Assembly (NCBI GenBank): GCA_015494375.1
Contig: WGBL01000418.1
Coordinates: 1 to 6,008, forward strand
Direction of reading: 5' to 3'
Length of the DNA: 6,008 bases
Source of the DNA: Hyphomicrobiales bacterium
Lineage (GTDB): Bacteria > Pseudomonadota > Alphaproteobacteria > Rhizobiales > S144-23
The position numbers and the translations under genes were made by a program. The notes beneath the pieces were generated by a model, which was given only the letters and a program-made list of their open reading frames with translations, had not been told where the DNA came from and did no database searches. Below, in pieces: positions 1-5,804 of the stretch; the first letter of the stretch is position 1; the number at the start of each line of letters is the position of its first letter.

Positions 1-300
1 CGCGCCGGCGCCCCCGCTCGCACCCGCCTCCGCCCCTGCACCAGCGCGCGGGACGCCGCTGCTTGTCCCCGCCGGAGTGGGAGAGCCGATGCCTGGCGCC
101 ATCCCGCCGCCTGACGATGGGGCCGCGACCCCGCTCGGCAGCCCTGGCTTGCCCGCCTTCTTGGAGGCTTCGGCCGCCTCCTGGCGGCGCAACTGCTCCT
201 CGCGCATCTTCGGGCCCGCATAAAGCAACTGCCAGATGACCAGCACCGCGATGGAAAGCGCGATGGCCAGGAGAAAGTTGCGGTTGCTTTGCTCGTCCAT
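1..300 (-). CDS. yidC: Membrane protein insertase YidC, N-terminal part (cut by window edge)
   Basis: YidC (Oxa1/Alb3 family) inserts and folds proteins in the inner membrane, alone or with the SecYEG translocon. Only the first 100 codons are visible; the frame stays open to the left edge. The start at 300 is supported by the typical opening MDEQSNRNFLLAIALSIAV: a short hydrophilic head, then a transmembrane segment at about residues 9-28 (ending VIWQLLYAG), which is the signal-anchor helix of Gram-negative YidC. Residues 31-49 are charged (KMREEQLRRQEAAEASKK), and from about 50 on the chain is rich in Gly, Ala, Pro and Ser, as expected for the variable linker before the periplasmic domain. 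The catalytic five-helix core lies outside the window. The gene follows rnpA in the same direction after 70 nt, so it is probably in the rpmH-rnpA-yidC transcript. The yidD gene often found between rnpA and yidC is absent here. Confidence 0.96.
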   Translation of the reverse strand, partial: MDEQSNRNFLLAIALSIAVLVIWQLLYAGPKMREEQLRRQEAAEASKKAGKPGLPSGVAAPSSGGGMAPGIGSPTPAGTSSGVPRAGAGAEAGASGGAGA

Positions 301-341
301 GGCGGGTCCGTTTGTTCGCTTGCTCAGGTGGTCAGGAGGCC

Positions 342-397
342 GCACTCAGTGGCGGGCGTCTTCGTTGCACTCAGTGGCGGGCGCGGGCGTCTTCATT
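342..397. repeat. Tandem duplication covering the rnpA stop codon
   Basis: The 17-mer GCACTCAGTGGCGGGCG occurs at 342-358 and 367-383. The homology continues as TCTTCGTT in the first copy and, after an extra CGGGCG, as TCTTCATT in the second. The rnpA stop (371-373) lies in the second copy, so the last codons of rnpA are duplicated just downstream of the stop, in the spacer before yidC. Confidence 0.85.
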
Positions 398-829
398 GGC
401 AGAGCGGCCCTTGGGGGTGGCCGAGAGGCGATCCTTGATGCGATCGTTCTTTGCGTGCACCCGCCGCAAGGCGGCCACGAGATCACGCTCAAGGGCCCTG
501 AATGAGCGTTCTAGCGCAGGTGGGCGCGCAATCAACACATAATCGTAGCCGGTGCGGACATGAGCGGGCGCAATACGCCGCACCAGCTCGCGCAAGCGCC
601 GCTTGGCGCGGTTGCGCTTGACGGCATTGCCGATGCGCCTGCTTACGGTAAAGCCGAAACGGGCCGTCTCGTCTCCGGGGTGCGCCTGCTCCAGCCCTGA
701 AGGGCGCGCACACCGGGCCCGCTGAGCGCTCGGTGGACGCGGTGCCCCTTGCAACACGAAGGCCGGTGTGGTGTGGCGCGGCGCCTCGCGCAGACGGAGA
801 AACTCGCGCCGCCGCTTCAAGGTCCGCAT
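371..829 (-). CDS. rnpA: Ribonuclease P protein component RnpA
   Basis: RnpA is the small basic protein that binds RNase P RNA and helps it cut the 5' leader from precursor tRNAs. From the start at 829 the product has 152 residues. It opens MRTLKRRREFLRLRE, the usual family N-terminus, followed by the TPAFVLQ strand (about 21-27). The RNR signature is intact at about 66-82 (IGNAVKRNRAKRRLREL), followed by GYDYVLIARP (94-103) and a final helix ALERDLVAALRR. An in-frame ATG at 853 would add eight residues (MKARRAWR) and cannot be excluded. Each ATG has a GGAG only about 1 nt upstream, so neither ribosome site is ideal; I prefer 829 because family conservation begins there. An in-frame TGA lies just upstream of 853. 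The protein is longer than the usual 110-130 residues because of a Pro/Arg/Ala-rich insertion at about 28-54 and a C-terminal tail of some 25 residues. The stop codon lies inside a tandem duplication. Confidence 0.95.
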   Translation of the reverse strand: MRTLKRRREFLRLREAPRHTTPAFVLQGAPRPPSAQRARCARPSGLEQAHPGDETARFGFTVSRRIGNAVKRNRAKRRLRELVRRIAPAHVRTGYDYVLIARPPALERSFRALERDLVAALRRVHAKNDRIKDRLSATPKGRSANEDARARH

Positions 830-873
830 TCTCCATGCCCGCCTCGCCTTCATGCTCCGTGAGCCTCGCCATC

Positions 874-965
874 ATGCCCGGTGAGATGCCCCGTGAGAAT
901 GCATGGCGCCACCAGGCGCGACCCATCGGGCGTGACCAACGAGCGAGAGGCATGACCAACGAGCG
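874..965. repeat. Two short direct-repeat pairs between rpmH and rnpA
   Basis: Positions 874-885 and 886-897 are back-to-back 12-bp copies (ATGCCCGGTGAG and ATGCCCCGTGAG, one mismatch). A second pair, TGACCAACGAGCG, occurs at 933-945 and 953-965 with a 20-nt period. Both lie in the untranslated gap between rpmH and rnpA. They look like replication-slippage products. Confidence 0.8.
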
Positions 966-1090
966 GTGCCTGCGAACGCCAATGGCGAACGGTGCCGGCG
1001 AGCAACGCCTGAACGCCGCCGTCGAGGGGTGCGGGTCCGCGTTACCGGCGGGCGGTGCCCGAATGCGGCCTCGCCCAGTCGGGCCGATAC

Positions 1091-1225
1091 TCAGGCCGAA
1101 AGGCGCTTGCGCCCCTTGGCGCGACGGCGTGCGAGCACCTTGAGCCCATTCTTGGTCGCCTTGCGGGCGCGGAAACCATGGCGGCGTTTGCGCACCAGCC
1201 GTGATGGTTGATAGGTCCTTTTCAT
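1091..1225 (-). CDS. rpmH: 50S ribosomal protein L34
   Basis: This gene encodes the 44-residue large-subunit ribosomal protein L34, which is very basic and packs into 23S rRNA. The product starts MKRTYQPSRLVRKRRHGF, continues RARKATKNGLKVLARRRAKG and ends RKRLSA before a TGA, a full-length match to the conserved family pattern. A good ribosome binding site (GGAGAG, about 7 nt upstream, in a run of GA repeats) precedes the ATG. It is the first gene of the leftward rpmH-rnpA-yidC cluster, a very common bacterial arrangement. A promoter matching the sigma-70 consensus lies about 240 nt upstream. The gap from the rpmH stop to rnpA is about 260 nt, unusually long for this gene pair, and contains short tandem duplications rather than a recognisable gene. 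Confidence 0.99.
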   Translation of the reverse strand: MKRTYQPSRLVRKRRHGFRARKATKNGLKVLARRRAKGRKRLSA

Positions 1226-1350
1226 GCTCTCTCTCCGGTGTCTCTCCAGACGTGATCCCAGGAGCCACGATCAATGCTCGAGAGCTCACTCGCGGTCATA
1301 CTCTCCTCGCGCCGCCCGCGCTCGGACTGCGGCACATGTTGCAGCACAAT

Positions 1351-1374
1351 ACGGAAGCAGGCACGGAAGCAGGC
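1351..1374. repeat. Perfect 12-bp tandem duplication
   Basis: ACGGAAGCAGGC occurs twice back to back (1351-1362 and 1363-1374) in the predicted rpmH leader. It is probably a slippage duplication; no function is evident. Confidence 0.85.
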
Positions 1375-1463
1375 ACCTCATGGCCAAGGCGCCGACGCGC
1401 GGGCGCGATGCCGGCCCGGGCGAACCCCGCGTTCAAACAACCACAGCCCGGTGACTGGTGCGG

Positions 1464-1493
1464 CTTATAGTTTGGGCCCCCGGCTGGTGTCAA
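1464..1493 (-). promoter_or_regulatory. Sigma-70-type promoter for rpmH-rnpA-yidC
   Basis: On the minus strand a perfect -35 hexamer TTGACA (1488-1493) is followed by a -10 that reads CTATAA after 17 nt or TATAAG after 18 nt (1464-1470). Transcription would start near 1457, leaving a leader of about 230 nt before rpmH. This is the best promoter match in the region between rpmH and mutS and points in the right direction for the ribosomal gene cluster. The match is seen directly; activity is inferred. Confidence 0.72.
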
Positions 1494-1795
1494 TTCAAGG
1501 CCGGCGTTGATTTGTAGTCGGTGTAAGGTCGCGACCGGTGCGAATTCGCCGCCCACCTGTCAAATTGGCGCATGATGCCGGCTTGCGTTTTGCCCAGCTG
1601 GCCCGGCGCTGGCAAGGCGGCGCAGTTGCAATCGCGCCCGAGCGCGCTATGGCTTGGCGGCATATTGCGATTTCGGCCAGGCAGGCCTGGGGCTCCGCAG
1701 ACTCAAGCCCCGCAAACTCAGGCCCCACGTGTTTGGCGCCAAGATGCTGGAATTCAAGAACGGGCGAGCAGGCGACCGTGCGCAGCAACGATACC

Positions 1796-4705
1796 ATGCA
1801 AACGAAACAACACAAATCCCGCGCCGTGGCGGGAAAGGGCCGAGAGAGCCCTGAAAAGAGCCGGCAAAAGAGAAGGACAAAGACCAAGGCGCGCGAGAGC
1901 GAAGCCGCCACGCCCATGATCGCCCAGTTCATCGAGCTTAAGGCGGCCAATCCCGGCTATCTCCTCTTCTACCGTATGGGCGATTTCTATGAGCTCTTTT
2001 TCGAGGATGCCATTGTCGCCAGCCGGGCTCTCGGCATCACGCTCACCAAACGCGGCAAGCACCAGGGCGAGGATATCCCCATGTGTGGGGTGCCCATCCA
2101 CCGGGGCGATGAGTATCTGCAAAAGCTCATCCGCCTCGGCCATCGCGTTGCCGTCTGTGAGCAGATGGAGGATCCGGCCGAGGCCAAGAAGCGCGGCTCG
2201 AAGGCGGTTGTCAGGCGCGACGTCGTCCGCCTTGTGACGCCTGGCACCCTCACAGAGGACAGCCTGCTTGAGAGCCGAGAAAACAATTTTCTGGCAGCCC
2301 TCTTCGAGGTGCCGGTCAAGGAGGGGCCAGCCAACCGCTACGCCCTGGCCGCCATCGACATCTCGACGGGCGAGCTCGAGATGGGCGAGATTGCCGAAGG
2401 CGATCTAGTCGGCGAGGTGGCGCGTCTTTTGCCGCGCGAAGTGCTGGTGCGCGACGACCGGGCGCCCGAGGCCGCCATTGCGCGTGCCATCGAGGCGGTC
2501 GCCGCCGCCGAGACTCCGGTGCCCAGAGCCTATTTCAACGCCGCCTATGGCGAGCGGGCGCTCAAGGAAGGCCTCGGGGTGGGGGAGATCGCCGGCTTTG
2601 GCCAGTTCTCGCGCCATGAGTTGGCGGCGGCGGGGGCGGCGCTCAAATATGTGGAGCTCACCCAGATCGGGGCGCGGCCGGTGCTGCGGCCGCCGCGTCG
2701 GCTCGGCGGCGATCAGACCCTCGTCATCGATGCGGCCACGCGCAAGAACCTCGAGCTCATGACAACGCTCGCAGGCGGGCGCCAAGGCAGCCTGCTCCAT
2801 GCCATCGACCGCACGGTGACGGCCGCCGGCGCGCGCATCCTGGCAGCGCGGCTCGCAAGCCCCTTGCGCGACCCCAAGGCAATCTCCGAGCGGCTCGATG
2901 GCGTCGGCTTTCTGGTCGCCGAGGAGGGCCTGCGCGAGGCGCTGCGCGAGCTCTTGCGCGGCGTGCCCGACATGGCGCGCGCGCTTTCACGACTGAGCTT
3001 GCGGCGGGGCGGCCCACGCGACCTTGGCGCCATACGCGACGGCCTCGAGGCCGCCGAGCGCGCTGCCGCCTGCCTCGTAGAAGCCAGGGAGGGCGAGACG
3101 CCACTGCCGGGCGAGATCGCAGAGGCCGCAGCCGAGCTCAGCGGCGCGCCGCGGGACCTTGGCCAGGAGCTTGCCCGCGCGCTTGCCGACGATTTGCCCC
3201 CCCAGGTGCGCGACGGCGGCTTTGTCCGCGAGGGCTATCGCGCCGACCTCGACGAGAACCGCCGCTTTCGCGACGAAAGCCGCCATGTCATTGCCGAGCT
3301 CGAAGCCAAATACCGGAGCCTCACCTCGATCAAGTCGCTCAAGGTGCGCCACAACAACATGCTCGGCTATTTCGTCGAAGTCGGCGCCAACCACGCCGAG
3401 ACATTGCGCGGGCCGCCCCATGATGAGACCTTCCGCCATCGCCAGACGCTCGCCAACGCGGTGCGCTTCACCTCCGACGAGCTCGCCGAGCTCGAGGGCC
3501 GGATCACGGCCGCGAGCGAGCGGGCCCAGGCCATCGAAACGGAAGTCTTTGCCCAACTGCGCGATGCCGTGGTGGCCGAGGCCGGTGCGCTCACGGCCCT
3601 TGCCGGCGCGCTTGCGGTGCTCGATCACACCGCGGGGCTCGCGACACTCGCTGTTGAGCAAAACTATGTGCGGCCACGCCTTGATCAGTCGACCACATTC
3701 GAGGTCATCGGCGGTCGCCATCCGGTCGTCGAGCAGGCGCTCGCCCGGCGCAAGGAGGCGCCCTTTATCGAGAACGATTGCATTCTCGGCCGGCCTCGCG
3801 GCCAATCGGCGATCGATGAGCTTGCGCCGGCGGGCCCCCTTCCGAGCCAGCCCGAGGCCGATGGCGATCTCACACCGCGCGGCTTTGATGAGGCGGGCGA
3901 GGCGCGCATTCTGATCGTCACAGGCCCCAATATGGCGGGCAAATCGACCTATCTGCGCCAGAACGCGCTGATCGCCATTCTCGCCCAGATGGGCTCCTAT
4001 GTGCCCGCCCGAGCCGCGCACATAGGCGTTGTGGATCGGCTTTTCAGTCGCGTCGGAGCGTCCGATGATCTCGCGCGCGGCCGCTCGACGTTCATGGTCG
4101 AGATGGTGGAGACGGCGGGCATCCTCAATCAGGCGAGCGAGCGCTCGCTTGTCATCCTCGATGAGATCGGTCGCGGCACGGCGACATTCGATGGGCTTTC
4201 CATCGCCTGGGCGACGGTCGAGCATCTCGATGCGGTCAACCGCTGCCGGGCGCTCTTTGCCACCCATTATCATGAGCTGACGGCGCTTGCAGGCGCGCTC
4301 ACCTCGGTTGCCAACGCCACCATCGAGGTCAAGGAATGGCAAGACGAGATTGTCTTCTTGCACAAGGTGGTGCCGGGGGCGGCCGACCGCTCCTATGGCA
4401 TTCAGGTGGCAAAGCTTGCGGGGTTGCCGCCGGCGGTGATCGCGCGGGCGAGCGAGGTGCTGGCGCTGCTCGAGAAAAGCGATGAGCGCATCAAGGCCGA
4501 GACGCTGCTTGATGAGTTGCCGCTCTTTGCCCCGCTGCGAGAGGCGCCTCGCAGGGCCTCAGCGGGTGAGCCGGCCGCCGAGAGCGCCGTTGCGCGCAAG
4601 CTCGAAGAGGCTGTTCGGGCGCTCGAGCCCGACACCATGAGCCCGCGTGAGGCGCTCGATGCCATCTATCGGCTGCGCGCGTTACTCGAAGGGGAAGGGC
4701 CATAG
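1796..4705 (+). CDS. mutS: DNA mismatch repair protein MutS
   Basis: MutS binds mismatches and small loops after replication and, as an ATP-switched clamp, recruits MutL. Counting from 1796 (969 residues), the mismatch-binding domain is at about 39-155 with the Phe-X-Glu motif F64-Y65-E66. Connector, lever and clamp regions follow (about 170-600; RFRDESRHVIAELEAKYRS near 490-508). The ATPase has Walker A GPNMAGKST (710-718), the GRSTFMVEM signature (762-770), Walker B LVILDE (785-790) and the FATHYHEL histidine switch (821-828). The C-terminal SPREALDAIYRLRALL (949-964) matches the tetramerisation helices of E. coli MutS. DELPLF (906-911) sits where a beta-clamp motif (QLxLF-like) is expected. 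The start is uncertain: the ATG at 1796 lacks a clear ribosome site, an ATG at 1916 would begin directly at the conserved domain, and the open frame reaches a GTG at 1538. The 969 residues exceed the usual 850-910, owing to a basic N-terminal tail of about 40 residues and a linker at about 665-703 before Walker A. No mutL is nearby. Confidence 0.98.
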   Translation: MQTKQHKSRAVAGKGRESPEKSRQKRRTKTKARESEAATPMIAQFIELKAANPGYLLFYRMGDFYELFFEDAIVASRALGITLTKRGKHQGEDIPMCGVPIHRGDEYLQKLIRLGHRVAVCEQMEDPAEAKKRGSKAVVRRDVVRLVTPGTLTEDSLLESRENNFLAALFEVPVKEGPANRYALAAIDISTGELEMGEIAEGDLVGEVARLLPREVLVRDDRAPEAAIARAIEAVAAAETPVPRAYFNAAYGERALKEGLGVGEIAGFGQFSRHELAAAGAALKYVELTQIGARPVLRPPRRLGGDQTLVIDAATRKNLELMTTLAGGRQGSLLHAIDRTVTAAGARILAARLASPLRDPKAISERLDGVGFLVAEEGLREALRELLRGVPDMARALSRLSLRRGGPRDLGAIRDGLEAAERAAACLVEAREGETPLPGEIAEAAAELSGAPRDLGQELARALADDLPPQVRDGGFVREGYRADLDENRRFRDESRHVIAELEAKYRSLTSIKSLKVRHNNMLGYFVEVGANHAETLRGPPHDETFRHRQTLANAVRFTSDELAELEGRITAASERAQAIETEVFAQLRDAVVAEAGALTALAGALAVLDHTAGLATLAVEQNYVRPRLDQSTTFEVIGGRHPVVEQALARRKEAPFIENDCILGRPRGQSAIDELAPAGPLPSQPEADGDLTPRGFDEAGEARILIVTGPNMAGKSTYLRQNALIAILAQMGSYVPARAAHIGVVDRLFSRVGASDDLARGRSTFMVEMVETAGILNQASERSLVILDEIGRGTATFDGLSIAWATVEHLDAVNRCRALFATHYHELTALAGALTSVANATIEVKEWQDEIVFLHKVVPGAADRSYGIQVAKLAGLPPAVIARASEVLALLEKSDERIKAETLLDELPLFAPLREAPRRASAGEPAAESAVARKLEEAVRALEPDTMSPREALDAIYRLRALLEGEGP

Positions 4706-4810
4706 GCGGGAGAATGGGAGGAGGGCGGAAATCGAGGCTTTGCGAGGTGTCCAGGCACAGATGCCATCCCGGTTGAGCGCGCGTGAGCCGGTGCCCTGAG
4801 CGAACGGGAG

Positions 4811-4851
4811 CAAACAAGAGCAAATGGCAAACAAGAGCACAAACAAGAGCA
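4811..4851. repeat. Three perfect copies of a 12-bp direct repeat
   Basis: CAAACAAGAGCA occurs at 4811-4822, 4828-4839 and 4840-4851. The first and third copies both continue AATG, so the underlying unit may be 16-17 bp with the middle copy shortened. The A-rich composition differs from the GC-rich surroundings. No function is assigned. Confidence 0.9.
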
Positions 4852-4857
4852 AATGAA

Positions 4858-4906
4858 GTTCGCCGCCGGCCGCGCAGGGGGGTTATGCAGGAGACCGGCG
4901 GCGAAC
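4858..4906. terminator. 12-bp inverted repeat, possible bidirectional terminator
   Basis: GTTCGCCGCCGG (4858-4869) is perfectly complementary to CCGGCGGCGAAC (4895-4906) across a 25-nt loop. It lies between two converging genes, where a shared terminator would be expected. Against this, the loop is long and neither side has a clear T-tract (the plus side reads ATTTGGTTTGG). The stem is certain; a terminator role is inference. Confidence 0.4.
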
Positions 4907-5025
4907 ATTTGGTTTGGCCCGGAGGCGGCTCGGAGTTGCGATCCTGGCTTGGGTTAGCTCAACCGCCACCGTGCCGCACCAAACCCAATATCAAGCGTTC
5001 ATCAGATCACAGGTTGATCTCTCCA

Positions 5026-5595
5026 TCAGTGGCGCCGATGCCAGCGGCGATGAGCGCGGCGCACCGCCCGGATTGGGGCAACGACAACCGGCTTCACGAC
5101 AACGCGACGGGGGCGAACGACCACCCGCGGGCCGACCACCACTTTCGGGCCAACCACGACCGCGGGTGGCACGACGATTGCGGCATGGCGGTGCCCCAGC
5201 GGGTGGCAGTGATAGCGGCGATAGCCAAAGCGCGGTTGGAAATGCTTGTGGCAGTAGCGCGCTGGGTGAAGAAACGTGCGCGGATGGCAGTGATAGCGCA
5301 CCCGGCCGAAGCGCGGCTGATAGTGCCGGTGGCAGTAGCGCCCGACATGGGCGACGCGGATGCGGTCGGGTGAGGCGCCGGGGCCGCCCTTGGGGCCGGG
5401 CGGGTTTTCCCAGTTGGTGCCGGGGCCGCCGAGCGGGCCTGGCGGGTTGTCGTCGAGATCGGCCGCCCCGGCCACGGTGGCAAGGCCCAGAATGAGCCCG
5501 GCAGCAAGCGCCGCTGTCCAGAAAAAGCGCTTGGGCGACGGTTGCTGCGACGCCAATGCGGTGTTTGCGGGGTTCAAAAGCATGGTGGTGGTCAT
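5026..5595 (-). CDS. Exported Cys/His-repeat protein with Val/Pro/Arg-rich tail, function unknown
   Basis: I do not recognise this 189-residue protein as a named family. Residues 1-23 are a polar head ending PKR; a hydrophobic segment (24-43, FFWTAALAAGLILGLATVAG) ends in AGA-A, a plausible signal peptidase I site near 44/45, so the mature protein is probably periplasmic or secreted. Mature parts: an acidic start (ADLDDN); two 10-residue NPPGPxGGPG units (50-59, 64-73); two copies with a 27-residue period of a Cys/His unit (from 86 and 113), each RYCH, then QPRFG, then RYHCHP; then VVVxP repeats (about 141-174) and a basic end, HRRWHRRH. Two CH pairs per unit suggest metal binding or disulfides, but this is unproven. 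The frame stays open upstream to 5754, but 5595 is preferred: it gives a clean signal peptide and has GGAG 8-9 nt upstream in a GA-rich tract. A sigma-70-like promoter and operator-like repeats lie upstream. Confidence 0.82.
   Translation of the reverse strand: MTTTMLLNPANTALASQQPSPKRFFWTAALAAGLILGLATVAGAADLDDNPPGPLGGPGTNWENPPGPKGGPGASPDRIRVAHVGRYCHRHYQPRFGRVRYHCHPRTFLHPARYCHKHFQPRFGYRRYHCHPLGHRHAAIVVPPAVVVGPKVVVGPRVVVRPRRVVVKPVVVAPIRAVRRAHRRWHRRH
5200..5340 (-). repeat. 81-nt (27-residue) internal repeat encoding Cys/His units
   Basis: Two in-frame copies with an 81-nt period encode residues 86-112 and 113-132 of the exported protein. Shared positions include R-Y-C-H, a second His two residues on, Q-P-R-F-G, and R-Y-H-C-H-P. 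The copies differ at several bases and in conservative residue changes (Arg/Lys, Tyr/Phe), so the duplication is not fresh and the Cys/His positions appear to have been kept. Confidence 0.85.
5377..5448 (-). repeat. Duplicated NPPGPxGGPG motif in the exported protein
   Basis: Residues 50-59 and 64-73 are near-identical Pro/Gly units (NPPGPLGGPG and NPPGPKGGPG), joined by TNWE. They form a probably disordered spacer between the processing site and the Cys/His units. Confidence 0.8.
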
Positions 5596-5695
5596 TGTCT
5601 CTCTCCGTCTCTCTCTCTTCGGGCTTCGGGACCTGTGCTGTTCGGTGCGGATGCGTTGTGGCTTCGGGGTTGGCTCGATCCGCCTTCTTGTGCTT

Positions 5696-5712
5696 GTGGG
5701 AATTCTTCCCAC
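5696..5712. promoter_or_regulatory. Operator-like inverted repeat, site 1
   Basis: GTGGGAA-TTC-TTCCCAC is a perfect 7-bp inverted repeat around a 3-nt centre. It lies just downstream of the predicted transcription start (about +7 to +23) of the exported-protein gene, a common place for a repressor site. It is the best of three related sites. Confidence 0.6.
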
Positions 5713-5725
5713 GCGTGATAGGTCA

Positions 5726-5754
5726 CATATACGTGGGTAATTTTCACACGTCAA
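5726..5754 (-). promoter_or_regulatory. Sigma-70-type promoter of the exported-protein gene
   Basis: On the minus strand TTGACG (5749-5754) and TATATG (5726-5731) are separated by exactly 17 nt, close to the sigma-70 consensus, with an expected start near 5719 and a leader of about 124 nt. The surroundings are the most AT-rich in the window. An operator-like inverted repeat fills the -35/-10 spacer and another lies just downstream of the start, implying repression by a dedicated regulator. Confidence 0.68.
5733..5749. promoter_or_regulatory. Operator-like inverted repeat, site 2
   Basis: GTGGGTA-ATT-TTCACAC matches 12 of the 14 arm positions of site 1 with the same length and centre. It occupies the spacer between the -35 and -10 elements of the minus-strand promoter, overlapping the last base of the -35, so a bound protein would block RNA polymerase. 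As a symmetric site it also extends outward: ACGTG at 5731-5735 pairs with CACGT at 5747-5751. Confidence 0.5.
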
Positions 5755-5787
5755 GCACTTTTTTCAAATTTTTCGGCCTAAATGAAA

Positions 5788-5804
5788 ATGGGAACATTTC
5801 CCAC
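5788..5804. promoter_or_regulatory. Operator-like inverted repeat, site 3
   Basis: ATGGGAA-CAT-TTCCCAC contains a perfect 6-bp inverted repeat (TGGGAA and TTCCCA) and matches 13 of 14 arm positions of site 1; both continue with GC. It lies about 35 nt upstream of the minus-strand -35. It could instead serve a weak plus-strand promoter candidate just to its right (TGCTACAAG at 5817-5825). Confidence 0.55.

Larger units (their letters stand above)
1226..1795. other. Divergent intergenic region between rpmH and mutS
   Basis: This 570-nt stretch holds the rpmH promoter (1464-1493) and its leader, but no gene I can support. It contains a perfect tandem duplication of ACGGAAGCAGGC (1351-1374) and an imperfect 15-bp tandem duplication (1697-1711 and 1712-1726, 13 of 15 identical). 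The mutS frame stays open upstream to a GTG at 1538, but the 86 extra codons do not resemble MutS. I could not find a convincing plus-strand promoter for mutS here. Confidence 0.6.
4706..5025. other. Convergent intergenic region after mutS
   Basis: This 320-nt stretch separates the ends of mutS (plus) and the exported-protein gene (minus). I see no gene in it. It holds a threefold 12-bp direct repeat (4811-4851), a perfect 12-bp inverted repeat (4858-4906), and a weaker GC-rich hairpin at 4769-4791 (CCGGTT pairing with GAGCCGG, one G-U pair). None is followed by a clear T-run. Confidence 0.6.

Noticed and set aside
489..1289. 266-codon open frame on the minus strand spanning rnpA and rpmH
   Set aside because: It overlaps both housekeeping genes in another frame, and both have clear family matches.
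1296..1556. 86-codon minus-strand frame upstream of rpmH
   Set aside because: It begins upstream of the predicted rpmH promoter and has no ribosome site or recognisable sequence.
1538..1795. Upstream in-frame extension of mutS from a GTG
   Set aside because: The 86 codons lack similarity to MutS, include a tandem duplication, and overlap likely promoter DNA.
2987..4363. 458-codon open frame on the minus strand inside mutS
   Set aside because: It is fully antisense to intact, strongly conserved mutS. Long antisense frames are expected in GC-rich coding sequence, and its product has no recognisable domain.
4783..5495. Plus-strand open frames of 196 and 193 codons overlapping the exported-protein gene
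   Set aside because: The minus-strand frame has a signal peptide, ribosome site, promoter and repeat structure at protein level; the plus-strand frames have none.
5596..5754. N-terminal extension of the exported protein from 5754
   Set aside because: It would place the signal peptide deep inside the protein and would overlap the predicted promoter; the ribosome site supports 5595.
5696..5804. Assignment of the inverted repeats to a known regulator such as LacI-type or MraZ
   Set aside because: LacI-type sites have an even palindrome with a central CG, and MraZ sites are direct repeats of TGGG; neither fits the 3-nt centre and inverted arms.
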